From Variovorax paradoxus (lineage in GTDB: Bacteria; Pseudomonadota; Gammaproteobacteria; Burkholderiales; Burkholderiaceae_C): a stretch of DNA of 64,000 nucleotides. The notes below the pieces were generated by a model. That model was given only the letters and a program-made list of their open reading frames with translations, ran no database searches and was not told the origin of the DNA. Below are positions 1-10,090 of this stretch, piece by piece. How positions within the stretch are numbered: the first letter of the stretch is position 1; each line of letters starts with the position of its first letter. Made by a program: the position numbers and the translations under genes. Location of the stretch: positions 2,466,001-2,530,000 of the forward strand of contig NZ_LR743507.1 of NCBI RefSeq assembly GCF_902712855.1, read 5' to 3'.

Positions 1-1
1 C

Positions 2-1792
<1,791 letters not shown>

Positions 1793-1827
1793 ACAAGAAC
1801 GAAGCAACAACGAAGGAACCACGCACC

Positions 1828-2619
1828 ATGTACGCCTTCACACTCGAACAACCCGCGTCCGTGGCCGACGCGACCCGCCTCCTGGCGGCAGGCGCCAAGC
1901 CGCTGGCAGGCGGCCAGACCCTGCTGGCGTCGATGAAGCTGCGCCTCTCGGCCCCCGAGCAACTGGTGGACCTGGGCGGCATCAAGGAACTCGCCGGCAT
2001 CGCGAAGAGCGGCGACACCCTGAGCGTCGGCGCCATGTCGCGCCACCTCGAGGTGGCGAACAACGCCGACGTGAAGGCCGCCTTCCCGGCGCTGGCCGAC
2101 CTGGCCTCGCGCATCGGCGACCGGCAGGTGCGTGCCATGGGCACCATCGGCGGCTCGGTGGCCAACAACGACCCGGCGGCCTGCTATCCGAGCGCGGTGC
2201 TGGGCACCGGCGCCACCGTGGTCACGTCGAAGCGCGAAATTGCGGCGGACGATTTCTTCCTGGGCCTGTTCACCACGGCACTCGAAGAAGACGAGCTGAT
2301 CACCGCGATCCGCTTTCCCATCCCGAAGCGGGCGGCGTACGAGAAGCTGCGCCAGAAGGCGTCGCACTTCCCGCTGGTCGGCGTGTTCGTCGCCCAGTAC
2401 GACAGCGGCGTGCGCGTGGCCGTCACCGGCGCGGGCAACGGCGTGTTCCTCCATGCGGGCCTGGAAGATGCGCTGAACAAGCGCTTCGCCGCCGAGTCCG
2501 CGGCCGGTGTGAAGATCGACGCGAGCGACCTGAACAGCGACCTGCATGCCTCTGCGGCCTACCGCGCCAACCTGATCGGCGTGCTGACCCAGCGCGCGGT
2601 GACCAAGGCATTGGGCTGA
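1828..2619 (+). CDS. coxM: CO dehydrogenase-like FAD-binding medium subunit
   Basis: 263-residue flavoprotein subunit that passes electrons from the iron-sulfur subunit to the acceptor. The two FAD contacts typical of CoxM are visible: AGGQT at residues 27-31 and TIGGS at 106-110, with the CO dehydrogenase flavoprotein C-terminal domain after about residue 165. The ATG at 1828 is preceded by GAAGGA and sits 35 bases after coxL, so the two are co-transcribed. A same-frame open stretch extends far upstream inside coxL but is only a shadow; the ATG with its ribosome binding site and the family-like N-terminus MYAF decide the start. Length matches the family (about 265-290). Confidence 0.93.
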   Translation: MYAFTLEQPASVADATRLLAAGAKPLAGGQTLLASMKLRLSAPEQLVDLGGIKELAGIAKSGDTLSVGAMSRHLEVANNADVKAAFPALADLASRIGDRQVRAMGTIGGSVANNDPAACYPSAVLGTGATVVTSKREIAADDFFLGLFTTALEEDELITAIRFPIPKRAAYEKLRQKASHFPLVGVFVAQYDSGVRVAVTGAGNGVFLHAGLEDALNKRFAAESAAGVKIDASDLNSDLHASAAYRANLIGVLTQRAVTKALG

Positions 2620-2686
2620 ACGCGCGGGCTGTCCTGATGGCGGGCCGGAAGACGCGACCGTCACGCCTCTTCCGCTACGCTTCGCC

Positions 2687-3589
2687 ATGATCTTCCCGAC
2701 CATCGATTCGCTTTCCGAAGGCCTGGTGCAGGCCGGCTATTTCGCCGACCGCCGGCTCGCCACGGCCGTGTTCCTCGCGCTCAAGCTGCAGCGTCCGCTG
2801 CTGCTCGAGGGCGAACCCGGCGTCGGCAAGACCGAACTGGCGAAGGCGCTGTCGACTGCGCTGGGCCGCGAGCTGCTGCGCCTGCAGTGCTACGACGGCC
2901 TGGAGCAGCGCGAGGCGCTCTACGAATGGAACTACGCCGCGCAACTGCTGCACATGCGCGCGGCCGAGGCCACGGGCGCGGCCCGGGACGTGGAGGCCGA
3001 GGTCTACCAGCCGCACTACCTGATCCGCCGCCCGCTGCTGCAGGCGCTGCAAACGCCGCTGCCCGGCGCCGTGCTGCTGATCGACGAGGTCGACCGCGCC
3101 GACGAGCCCTTCGAGGCCTTCCTGCTCGAGTACCTGGGCGAGTACCAGGTGAGCATTCCCGAACTCGGCACCGTGCGCGCGGTGGTGCCGCCCGTCACCA
3201 TCCTCACCAGCAACCGCACGCGCGAGCTCAACGACGCGGTCAAGCGGCGCTGCCTGTACCACTGGCTCGACTACCCCGAGCGCGAACGCGAACTGGCCAT
3301 CGTGCGCGCTCGCGTGCCCGAGGCCGGCGAGACGTTGTCGGCGCAGGTCTCGGCCTTCGTTGCGCGGCTGCGCGCGGCGCCCTTCGTCAATGCCTTCCAG
3401 CGCGCGCCCGGCATCGCCGAGAGCGTGGAGTGGGCGAGGGCGCTGATTGCGCTCGACACGGTCGAGCTCGACCCCGAGGTAGTGGTCGACACCGCCGGCA
3501 TCCTGTTCAAGCAGCGCGACGACGTGGCCGCGCTGACGCAGGAACTGGCGTCCGACCTGCTGCAACCCCAGGAGCCGGCCGCGCGCTGA
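2687..3589 (+). CDS. coxD: MoxR-family AAA+ ATPase of the Cox maturation group
   Basis: 300-residue AAA+ ATPase. Walker A is GEPGVGKT at residues 42-49 and Walker B is LLIDEVDRAD around residues 130-139, followed by a sensor region with TSNRTRELND. In the characterised Oligotropha system CoxD is a membrane-associated chaperone needed to build the [CuSMoO2] centre, working with the VWA protein CoxE. Here the coxE-like gene follows after only 15 bases. The 67-base gap after coxM contains no terminator that I can see, so it is probably one transcript. The role in metal-centre maturation is inferred from family and context. Confidence 0.9.
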   Translation: MIFPTIDSLSEGLVQAGYFADRRLATAVFLALKLQRPLLLEGEPGVGKTELAKALSTALGRELLRLQCYDGLEQREALYEWNYAAQLLHMRAAEATGAARDVEAEVYQPHYLIRRPLLQALQTPLPGAVLLIDEVDRADEPFEAFLLEYLGEYQVSIPELGTVRAVVPPVTILTSNRTRELNDAVKRRCLYHWLDYPERERELAIVRARVPEAGETLSAQVSAFVARLRAAPFVNAFQRAPGIAESVEWARALIALDTVELDPEVVVDTAGILFKQRDDVAALTQELASDLLQPQEPAAR

Positions 3590-3604
3590 GCGCCTGGCGT
3601 GCGC

Positions 3605-4819
3605 ATGGCCGGCATCCAGCAACTCGGCGACGTCCGCAAGGGCAAGCTCGGCGGCAACATCACCGCCTTCGGCCGTGCCCTGCGCCGCGCGGGCGTGCGC
3701 ACCGATGCCATGCGCATCGCGCTCGCCGCCGAGGCGGCGATGCTGGTCGGCGTCGAGGACAAGCTCGACCTGGGCGCCGCCATGGAGGCCGTGATGGTCA
3801 GCCGCGAGCAGGACCGCATGGTGTTCCGCGAGCTGTTCGATGCCTGGTTCCAGGACCCTGAGCTGGCCAACAAGCTGCTCGCGCAGATGCTGCCCAGCGC
3901 AGAAGGCAAGGCCGAGCCGTCGAAGCGCCGGCCGCGCGTGCGCGAGGCGCTCACCGCGCCGCGCAACAACGCCAGGCCCGCCGAGCCGGCCAAACCCGAC
4001 CGCGAGATCGGGTTCGACGCGGCGATGACGGCGAGCGATCGCCAGCGGCTGAAGCATGCCGACTTCAACGCGCTCGGCAGCGACGAATACCGCCTGGTCG
4101 AGCGGCTCGCGCGCGACGTCCGCCTGCCGATCCCCGAGCTGCCGTCGCGCCGCCTGCGCGTGGCGGGCGATGCCGGCCGACAGCACGCGCGCATGCACTG
4201 GCCTGGCGTGCTGCACGAGGCCGCGCGCACCGGCGGCGAGATCCTGCGGCTGCCCCGGCTCGCGCGGCGGGAACAGCCGCTGCCACTGCTCGTGCTCGTG
4301 GACGTGTCGGGCTCGATGGAGCGCTATGCGCGGCTGCTGCTGGCGTTCCTGCATGCGGCCACCCGTCGCGCCGGCCGGCGCGACGTGTTCGCCTTCGGCA
4401 CGCGCCTGACCGACCTGACCCCCGCCTTCCGGCTGGCCGACACCGATGCCATGCTCGGCGCGGCCAGCGCGGCGATCGACGATTTCGCGGGCGGCACGCG
4501 GCTCGGCAGCTCACTGGCCGAACTGCGCCGCAGCCATGCTCGCCGGCTGACCGGCCGGCGTACGCTGGTGCTGGTGATCAGCGACGGCCTCGACACCGGC
4601 GAGCCCGCGCTGCTGGCGCAGGAGCTGCAATGGCTCCGGCGCCATTCGCGCCGCCTGCTGTGGCTCAACCCACTGCTGCGCTTCGAGGGCTACGCCCCTC
4701 TGGCCCGTGGGGCTGCCGTGCTGCATGCCCATGCGGACGCGATGCTCGCGGTTCACAATCTCAGCGCGCTCGACCAGCTGGCCGCCAGCCTGGCCGCGCT
4801 GATGCGGTCCGGCAGGTAG
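3605..4819 (+). CDS. coxE: VWA-domain protein, CoxE-like
   Basis: 404 residues from the ATG at 3605; a GTG six bases upstream (3599) is an alternative start in the same frame. The C-terminal half is a von Willebrand factor A domain with the MIDAS motif DVSGSM starting at Asp233 and a conserved VISDG near residue 325. The N-terminal half (to about residue 175) is helical and charged, with a basic Pro/Arg linker around residues 100-130. MoxR ATPase plus VWA protein is the standard chaperone pair for inserting or activating metal centres. The gene lies between coxD (15 bases) and coxG (30 bases) in one operon. Confidence 0.88.
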   Translation: MAGIQQLGDVRKGKLGGNITAFGRALRRAGVRTDAMRIALAAEAAMLVGVEDKLDLGAAMEAVMVSREQDRMVFRELFDAWFQDPELANKLLAQMLPSAEGKAEPSKRRPRVREALTAPRNNARPAEPAKPDREIGFDAAMTASDRQRLKHADFNALGSDEYRLVERLARDVRLPIPELPSRRLRVAGDAGRQHARMHWPGVLHEAARTGGEILRLPRLARREQPLPLLVLVDVSGSMERYARLLLAFLHAATRRAGRRDVFAFGTRLTDLTPAFRLADTDAMLGAASAAIDDFAGGTRLGSSLAELRRSHARRLTGRRTLVLVISDGLDTGEPALLAQELQWLRRHSRRLLWLNPLLRFEGYAPLARGAAVLHAHADAMLAVHNLSALDQLAASLAALMRSGR

Positions 4820-4849
4820 CGTGCCGGCAAGTACAAGAAGGAAACCACC

Positions 4850-5509
4850 ATGGAAATGCTCGGCAACCGACACCTCGGCGTGACCCAACAACAGGCCTGG
4901 GAAGCGCTCAACGACCCGGAAACGCTGAAGAAGTGCATTCCCGGCTGCGACAAGTTCGAGCTGACCGGCGACAACACCTACAGCGTGGCCCTGGCGGTCA
5001 AGATCGGCCCTGTGTCCGCCAAGTTCAACGGCAAGGTCGTGCTGTCGGACATCGTGGCGCCCGACGGCTACAAACTGAGCTTCGAAGGGCAGGGCGGCGT
5101 GGCCGGATTCGCCAAGGGCTCGTCGAGCGTCACGCTCAAGCCGGTGGCCGCTGCACCTGCTGCCGCTGCAGCTGCGGAAACCGAGGCCGATGCCGCCGTG
5201 GCGCACGAAGCCGAAGCGGCCTCGCCGCCCGCTGCCGGTTGTGAACTCGACTACACCGTGCAGGCCCAGGTCGGCGGCAAGATCGCGCAGCTCGGCCAGC
5301 GGCTGATCGACGGCGCCGCCAAGTCGACCGCCGACGACTTCTTCAAGCGCTTCGAGGCCGAGATGCAGAGCCGCTACGGCCCGCCGCCCGCGTCCGTGGC
5401 GGAAGTGGGCGAGTCGCCGGCAGAGAAGGCCGGAATGATGTCCGGCCTCATGAAGAAGATGGGCCTGGGCAAGAAGGACGACCCCGCTGCCCCCGGCGAC
5501 GCCGGCTGA
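4850..5509 (+). CDS. coxG: CoxG-family SRPBCC protein
   Basis: 219-residue carbon monoxide dehydrogenase subunit G family protein with an SRPBCC (START-like) fold spanning about residues 1-170; the opening MEMLGNRHLGVTQQQAWEA and the motif YKLSFEGQGG are typical. An Ala/Glu-rich insertion (about residues 100-128) splits the conserved core. The C-terminus is short and lysine-rich, without the clear membrane helix found in some CoxG proteins. In Oligotropha CoxG is reported to help attach the enzyme to the membrane. AAGGAAACC precedes the ATG. The role is inferred from family and operon. Confidence 0.85.
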   Translation: MEMLGNRHLGVTQQQAWEALNDPETLKKCIPGCDKFELTGDNTYSVALAVKIGPVSAKFNGKVVLSDIVAPDGYKLSFEGQGGVAGFAKGSSSVTLKPVAAAPAAAAAAETEADAAVAHEAEAASPPAAGCELDYTVQAQVGGKIAQLGQRLIDGAAKSTADDFFKRFEAEMQSRYGPPPASVAEVGESPAEKAGMMSGLMKKMGLGKKDDPAAPGDAG

Positions 5510-5528
5510 GCGGACGGGCCGCGCCATC

Positions 5529-6542
5529 ATGGAAAACCTCGACGTCATGGTGCTGCGCACGCTGCGCGACTGGCGGCGCGCCGGCAAGCGTGCGCTGCTG
5601 GCGACCGTGGTTCGCACCTGGGGCTCGTCGCCGCGGCCCGTCGGTTCGATCATGGCGCTGGCGGAAGACGGCGCGGTAGTGGGTTCGGTCTCGGGCGGCT
5701 GCATCGAGGACGACCTGATCGCGCGCTACAGCCACGCCCACGGCAAGGGCGAGGACGTGCCGCTGGGCGCGCCGCCTTCGCTCGTGAAGTACGGCATCAC
5801 CGCCGACGAGGCGCACCGATTCGGCCTGCCGTGCGGCGGCACGCTGGAACTGCTGCTCGAGTACGCGCCGGATGCGGGTTCTCTCGACCTGCTGGTGGCG
5901 CAACTGGAGCAGGGCAGGCTCATGCGGCGCACCGTCGTGCTGGCCACCGGCGCGGTTCGGCTCGCAGAGGCCAGGGCACCCGACGAGCTCGCGGTGAACG
6001 ACGTCGAGCTCACCAACACCTTCGGCCCCGAGTACCGCATGCTGCTCATCGGCGCCGGCCAGCTGGCCGAGTACCTCGCCACCATGGCCAAGTTCAGCGG
6101 CTTCACGGTCACGTTGTGCGATCCGCGCGCCGAATACCGCACCGCATGGTCGCTGCCCGGCGTGCACATCACGACGGAGATGCCAGACGACGCGGTGCTC
6201 GCATTCAGGCCCGACCGACGCAGCTGCGTGGTGGCGCTCACGCACGACCCGAAGCTCGACGACCTCGCGCTGCTCGAGGCGCTGCAGACCGATGCCTTCT
6301 ACGTCGGCGCGATCGGTTCGCGCCGCAATGCCGATGCGCGGCGCGACCGGATGATCGAGCACTTCGACCAGACCGAGGCATCACTCGCGCGGCTGCGCGG
6401 GCCCATCGGCATCTATATCGGCAGCAAGACGCCGCCCGAGATCGCGGTGAGCGTCATGGCCGAGATCCTCGCGGTGAAGAACGCGGTGACGCTGCCGCGC
6501 GAGATGGAAGTGGCGCGCGCCAAGGAACGGCTGACGGCCTGA
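5529..6542 (+). CDS. XdhC/CoxI-family molybdenum cofactor maturation protein
   Basis: 337 residues. The N-terminal XdhC_CoxI domain carries RTWGSSPRPVGS and SVSGGCIEDDL (about residues 30-65); the C-terminal half is a Rossmann-type domain with LLIGAGQLAEYLA near residue 175 and VGAIGSRRN near 260. XdhC-type proteins bind molybdenum cofactor and help sulfurate and insert it into xanthine oxidase-family enzymes, which fits its place as last gene of the cox run, 19 bases after coxG. It corresponds to CoxF/CoxI of other clusters, which cannot be told apart here. It converges with mrpG, leaving 16 bases between the stop codons. Confidence 0.9.
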   Translation: MENLDVMVLRTLRDWRRAGKRALLATVVRTWGSSPRPVGSIMALAEDGAVVGSVSGGCIEDDLIARYSHAHGKGEDVPLGAPPSLVKYGITADEAHRFGLPCGGTLELLLEYAPDAGSLDLLVAQLEQGRLMRRTVVLATGAVRLAEARAPDELAVNDVELTNTFGPEYRMLLIGAGQLAEYLATMAKFSGFTVTLCDPRAEYRTAWSLPGVHITTEMPDDAVLAFRPDRRSCVVALTHDPKLDDLALLEALQTDAFYVGAIGSRRNADARRDRMIEHFDQTEASLARLRGPIGIYIGSKTPPEIAVSVMAEILAVKNAVTLPREMEVARAKERLTA

Positions 6543-6558
6543 GCGGCCGCCGGCGCGC

Positions 6559-6960
6559 CTACTCTTCCTCGTGTTCGTCGGCCCGTCGTTTTGGGATCGG
6601 CACGCTGTCCGACGGCGCGGTGGGCGGCACGGCGCCGCCTTTCTGCCGTTCGCGGAACAGCGCGGCGCGCATCAGGAAGATGGTGGTGACCGGCGTGGTG
6701 AGCGCGACGAAGAGCACGATCAGCACCGCATGCAGGAAGATGCTGTGGCTCTGCACCGAGAAATACACGATGGTGGCGACGGTCATCGACCAGACGCCGC
6801 CGGTGGCGCCCAGCGTGGGCGCATGGATGCGGCTGAAGAAGGTCGGTAGCCGCACCAGGCCGAAGGAGCCGATGGCCGCAAAGGCGGCCCCCAGCACCGC
6901 GAACACGGCGGTGACGATCTCTGCCCACAGGGGCAGCGGCCCCACGATGAAATCGCTCAT
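6559..6960 (-). CDS. mrpG: Mrp cation/proton antiporter subunit G
   Basis: 133-residue membrane protein with three predicted helices (about residues 10-32, 44-64 and 72-94) and an acidic C-terminal tail. GSFGLVRLPTFFSRIHAP is the MnhG/PhaG signature. It is the last gene of the six-gene Mrp operon mrpA(B)CDEFG. The Mrp complex is a multisubunit Na+(K+)/H+ antiporter of the inner membrane, related to complex I, used for pH and salt homeostasis. The 61-base gap to mrpF is the widest among the downstream subunits. Confidence 0.92.
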   Translation of the reverse strand: MSDFIVGPLPLWAEIVTAVFAVLGAAFAAIGSFGLVRLPTFFSRIHAPTLGATGGVWSMTVATIVYFSVQSHSIFLHAVLIVLFVALTTPVTTIFLMRAALFRERQKGGAVPPTAPSDSVPIPKRRADEHEEE

Positions 6961-7021
6961 CAGAGTACCTCCGTGCTTCGCGCTGCGGTGCGAGCGTGTC
7001 CGGGGCGGCCCGGCGCGGCGT

Positions 7022-7300
7022 TCATTCGATGACCTCCCCGCGCAGCAGGAACTTGGCCATCGCGGTGGAACTCACGAAGCCGAAGAGCGCGATCAGCATG
7101 GCGGCGCCGAAGTACACGTCGCTCGCATAGACGATGCCCAGCACCAGCATCATCAGCATGCCGTTGATGTAGAGGCAATCGAGCGCCATCACGCGGTCCT
7201 GCGCGGAGGGACCGATCAGCAGGCGCGCGACCGCGCACAGCATCGCCACCGCCAGCAGGAACAGCGCAAACTTGAGCGACCAGAAAAGGATGGGCGTCAT
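7022..7300 (-). CDS. mrpF: Mrp cation/proton antiporter subunit F
   Basis: 92-residue protein with three membrane helices (about residues 4-26, 36-56, 62-84) and the MnhF/PhaF motif RLLIGPSAQDRVMALD at residues 26-41. The ATG at 7300 overlaps the mrpE stop as ATGA, implying coupled translation. Same-frame open sequence upstream lies inside mrpE and is not part of the gene. Small MrpF subunits are about 90 residues, so the length agrees. Confidence 0.92.
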   Translation of the reverse strand: MTPILFWSLKFALFLLAVAMLCAVARLLIGPSAQDRVMALDCLYINGMLMMLVLGIVYASDVYFGAAMLIALFGFVSSTAMAKFLLRGEVIE

Positions 7301-7788
7301 GATTCGAAGATCTCCATCAGCGGACGTTCGTAGCGAGCCTTGATCTGCGCGATGAAGGCCGCCTCGTCCTCGAGGTCGAACACGTGGATCAGCAGCGTGC
7401 TGCGGTCGAAGGCCACTTCGCCCCAGGCGGTGCCGGGCGTGAGGCACATGATCATCGCGAGCACGGCGAGGCCGTTGGGGTCGCGCATGTCGAGCGGCAC
7501 CTGCACGAAGCTCGCGCGGATGTCGCGGCTGCGCCGCCCGAGCAGTGCCCGCGCCACCGCGAACACCGAGCGCGACATGTCGTAGAGCACCACGGCCGAC
7601 AGCCGCAGCGCCACGCCGGGGTGGCGCATGCGCACCGTGGCTGGGCGCAGGCCCTTGGTCAGCAGGGGAACGGCGATGGCAAGCAGCACGCCCGACACCA
7701 GCGTGCTGGCCTCCAGCGACTGGTTGAGCAGCAGCCAGACGACCAGGAGGGCGAACGACAGCGGGGGCGAGGGAATCAGGCGCTTCAC
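7297..7788 (-). CDS. mrpE: Mrp cation/proton antiporter subunit E
   Basis: 163 residues, MnhE family, with N-terminal hydrophobic helices (about residues 8-30 and 33-50) and the conserved C-terminal stretch MIMCLTPGTAWGEV around residue 112. It begins with GTG at 7788, overlapping the mrpD stop as GTGA; no ATG gives the proper N-terminus MKRLIPSPPLSFALLVVW. It overlaps mrpF by 4 bases at its end. Fully embedded in the operon. Confidence 0.9.
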   Translation of the reverse strand: MKRLIPSPPLSFALLVVWLLLNQSLEASTLVSGVLLAIAVPLLTKGLRPATVRMRHPGVALRLSAVVLYDMSRSVFAVARALLGRRSRDIRASFVQVPLDMRDPNGLAVLAMIMCLTPGTAWGEVAFDRSTLLIHVFDLEDEAAFIAQIKARYERPLMEIFES

Positions 7789-9512
7789 GGCGTGCCGCCT
7801 TTTCCGTCGGCCTTGGCCGCTGCCGCTGCGGGTGCCGGGTTCGGGATCTGCCGGGCGGTCATGACGGCTTCGCGGTAGGCGGCGGGCATGCGCAGGCCTT
7901 CGGCGGTGGCCATCGCGTGGCGCATCACCGGCTCGGACCAGACGGTGAGCGCGATGCAGGCCGCGATCAACCCGGCCACCGGCAGCACCTCGAGCGCGGG
8001 CAGCGAGGGCAGGTTGGCATGCGGCTGGGTCCAGAAATGACGGATGCCGGTCCGGCTGAGCGCGATCAGCGCGAGGAAGCCGGAGACGATCAGCAGCATG
8101 AGGAAGGTCCAGTCGGCCGCGGAGAGCGGCGCGTCGCCGCCCATCACTCCGGTGAGCATCGCGAACTTGCCCACGAAGCCCGACAGCGGCGGCAGCCCGG
8201 TGAGCAGCAGCGTGCAGATCATGAAACTCAGGCCGAGAAAGGCGACCCCCGCCGGAATGGCGCGGCCATAGAGCGCCTGCGCATCGTCGTCGAGGTTCAC
8301 GTCGTCGAGCGCGCGCAGGTCCTCTGCCAGGAAGGGTGCGTTGCCCGCGGCCTCGTGCGGCGCCACGCTCATGCCGGCGTTGCGCCAGCGTTCGATCATG
8401 TCGGTGAGCAGGAAGAACGCGCTGACCGCGAGCGTGGAGCTCAGCAGGTAGAACAGCGCGCCGGCCCAGACGGCAGGCTGGCCCAGTCCCACCGCGGTGA
8501 GCAGCGTGCCGGCGGAGATCAGCACGCTGAAGCCCGCGAGGTTGGACAGGCGCTGCGTGCCGACGATGCCGATGGCCGCGACGAACAGGGTCGCGATGCC
8601 GGCCCCGATCAGCACCGCCTGGCCGAACTCGGCCGAGGCGCCGGTGTCGGGCGCGAAGAGCACCGTCCAAAGCCGCAGCACGGTGTAGACGCCGAGCTTG
8701 GTCAGCAGCGCGAACACCGCGCCCACCGGCGACACGGCCGCGCTGTAGGCGGGCACCAGCCAGAAGTTGAGCGGCCACGCCCCGGCCTTGGCGAAGAAGG
8801 CGGTGAACAGGATGGCGGCGGCCGCGTGCACCAGGCCGCGGTCGCCGGGCGCGAGCTCGGCGATGCGCATGCCGAGGTCGGCCATGTTCAGCGTGCCGGT
8901 GGCCCCGTAGAGCATCGACGCGCCAATCAGGAACAGTGATGAGGCAGCGAGGTTGATCGCGATGTAATGCAGCCCGGCCTGCACCCGCAGCCGGCCGGAG
9001 CCGTGCAGCAGCAGGCCGTAGGAGGCGGCCAGCATCACCTCGAAGAACACGAAGAGATTGAACAGATCGCCGGTAAGGAAGGCGCCGTTCAAGCCCATGA
9101 GCTGCAGCTGCAGCAGCGGATGGAAGTGAACGCCCGCGCGGTCCCAGCGCGAAGTGGAATAGATCGACGCGGCAAAGGCGATCACGCCGGTCAGTGCCAC
9201 CATCATGGTGGAGAGCCGGTCGGCCACCAGCACGATGCCGAAGGGCGCTCGCCAATTGCCCGGCAGGTAGACGCCGATCGAGCCCGGCCCGCCGCCGGTG
9301 TCGGCCGCATTCACCCAGCGCAGCAGCGCGAGCGCGGCCAGCAGGCCGACCAGGCCCGAGACCACGCTGAGGAAGGACTTGGCGCGGCGGCGGTTCTCGC
9401 CCAGCAGCAGCATCAGCGCGGCGGTGAGCATCGGCACCAGGATCGGCACCGCCACGAGGTGCGGCATGCTGAACTCGAGCAGCTGGTCGAGCAGGCGGAA
9501 GAGCTCGGTCAT
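7785..9512 (-). CDS. mrpD: Mrp cation/proton antiporter subunit D (NuoN-like)
   Basis: 575-residue polytopic protein of the complex I antiporter-like family (NuoL/M/N, MnhD), expected to carry about 14 membrane helices. Conserved features include FNLFVFFEVMLAASY around residue 150, an ion-path lysine region AGAWPLNFWL near residue 246, and the late GLPPLSGFVGKFAML. It is longer than many MrpD proteins (about 490-500) because of an extra loop near residues 385-420 and a polar Ala-rich tail. ATGA overlap with mrpC upstream and GTGA overlap with mrpE downstream show tight translational coupling. Confidence 0.93.
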   Translation of the reverse strand: MTELFRLLDQLLEFSMPHLVAVPILVPMLTAALMLLLGENRRRAKSFLSVVSGLVGLLAALALLRWVNAADTGGGPGSIGVYLPGNWRAPFGIVLVADRLSTMMVALTGVIAFAASIYSTSRWDRAGVHFHPLLQLQLMGLNGAFLTGDLFNLFVFFEVMLAASYGLLLHGSGRLRVQAGLHYIAINLAASSLFLIGASMLYGATGTLNMADLGMRIAELAPGDRGLVHAAAAILFTAFFAKAGAWPLNFWLVPAYSAAVSPVGAVFALLTKLGVYTVLRLWTVLFAPDTGASAEFGQAVLIGAGIATLFVAAIGIVGTQRLSNLAGFSVLISAGTLLTAVGLGQPAVWAGALFYLLSSTLAVSAFFLLTDMIERWRNAGMSVAPHEAAGNAPFLAEDLRALDDVNLDDDAQALYGRAIPAGVAFLGLSFMICTLLLTGLPPLSGFVGKFAMLTGVMGGDAPLSAADWTFLMLLIVSGFLALIALSRTGIRHFWTQPHANLPSLPALEVLPVAGLIAACIALTVWSEPVMRHAMATAEGLRMPAAYREAVMTARQIPNPAPAAAAAKADGKGGTP

Positions 9513-9871
9513 TCGCGCGCGTCCTCGCGTTCCTGGCGCTCTTCGCCATCCACATGGTCGGTGCCGGTCAGGCCGCGCGAGGCCAGCAGCACCACCAGGA
9601 ACAGCGCGGTCATCGCGAAGCCGATCACGATCGCGGTGAGCACCAGCGCCTGCGGCATCGGGTCGGCGGTGTTGGCGAGCGTGGCCGCGAAGCCGGGCGT
9701 GAGCACGGGTTCGCTGTCGACCTTGAGCCGGCCCATGCTGAAGATGAAGAGGTTGACCGCGTACGAGATGAGCGTGAGGCCCATGATCACCTGGAAGGTG
9801 CGCGGGCGCACCAGCAGGTAGACACCCGAGCCGGTGAGCACGCCGATGGCGAGGGCGAGCACGATTTCCAT
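9509..9871 (-). CDS. mrpC: Mrp cation/proton antiporter subunit C (NuoK-like)
   Basis: 120-residue NuoK/MnhC-type protein with three helices and the motif LISYAVNLFIFSMG near residues 33-46; QALVLTAIVIGFAMTA is typical of the third helix. The ATG at 9871 starts just inside a palindromic repeat that separates it from mrpA by 219 bases, whereas all downstream junctions overlap or nearly so. The charged tail GEERQEREDARE overlaps the start of mrpD by 4 bases. Confidence 0.92.
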   Translation of the reverse strand: MEIVLALAIGVLTGSGVYLLVRPRTFQVIMGLTLISYAVNLFIFSMGRLKVDSEPVLTPGFAATLANTADPMPQALVLTAIVIGFAMTALFLVVLLASRGLTGTDHVDGEERQEREDARE

Positions 9872-9875
9872 CCTA

Positions 9876-10062
9876 GGCTCCCCCCCAGGCTGCGCGCACT
9901 GCGTGTCGCTTCGCCAACCCCCTGCCGGGGGCGGCATCGATCGCCCGGCAAAGCCGGATCGATGATGCCCCGCGCAACACGGCCTTCCGCTTGTCGCGGG
10001 GAACACCGCGGAACCGGCTGTGCCGGGCCGCGGGTATTGTCCCCTCGAGGGGGGAGGCGGCT
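9876..10062. repeat. Compound palindromic intergenic repeat, two inverted units
   Basis: Between mrpA and mrpC. The left unit (about 9876-9970) shares long blocks with the element at 43458-43560: CAGGCTGYGCGCACTKCGTG, TCGCTTCGCC, and the core GCCCGGCAAAGCCGG. The right unit (about 10002-10062) matches the same element in reverse complement (CCGCGGAACCGGCT, GCCGGGCCGC). Each unit is itself palindromic (CCGGCAAAGCCGG), so the whole can fold into several hairpins. This is the layout of a REP/BIME-type dispersed element. It lies inside an operon, so it may process or attenuate the mrp transcript; that is inference. Confidence 0.75.
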
Positions 10063-10090
10063 ACACAGAGTGAGCAAGCAACGGGGGTGG

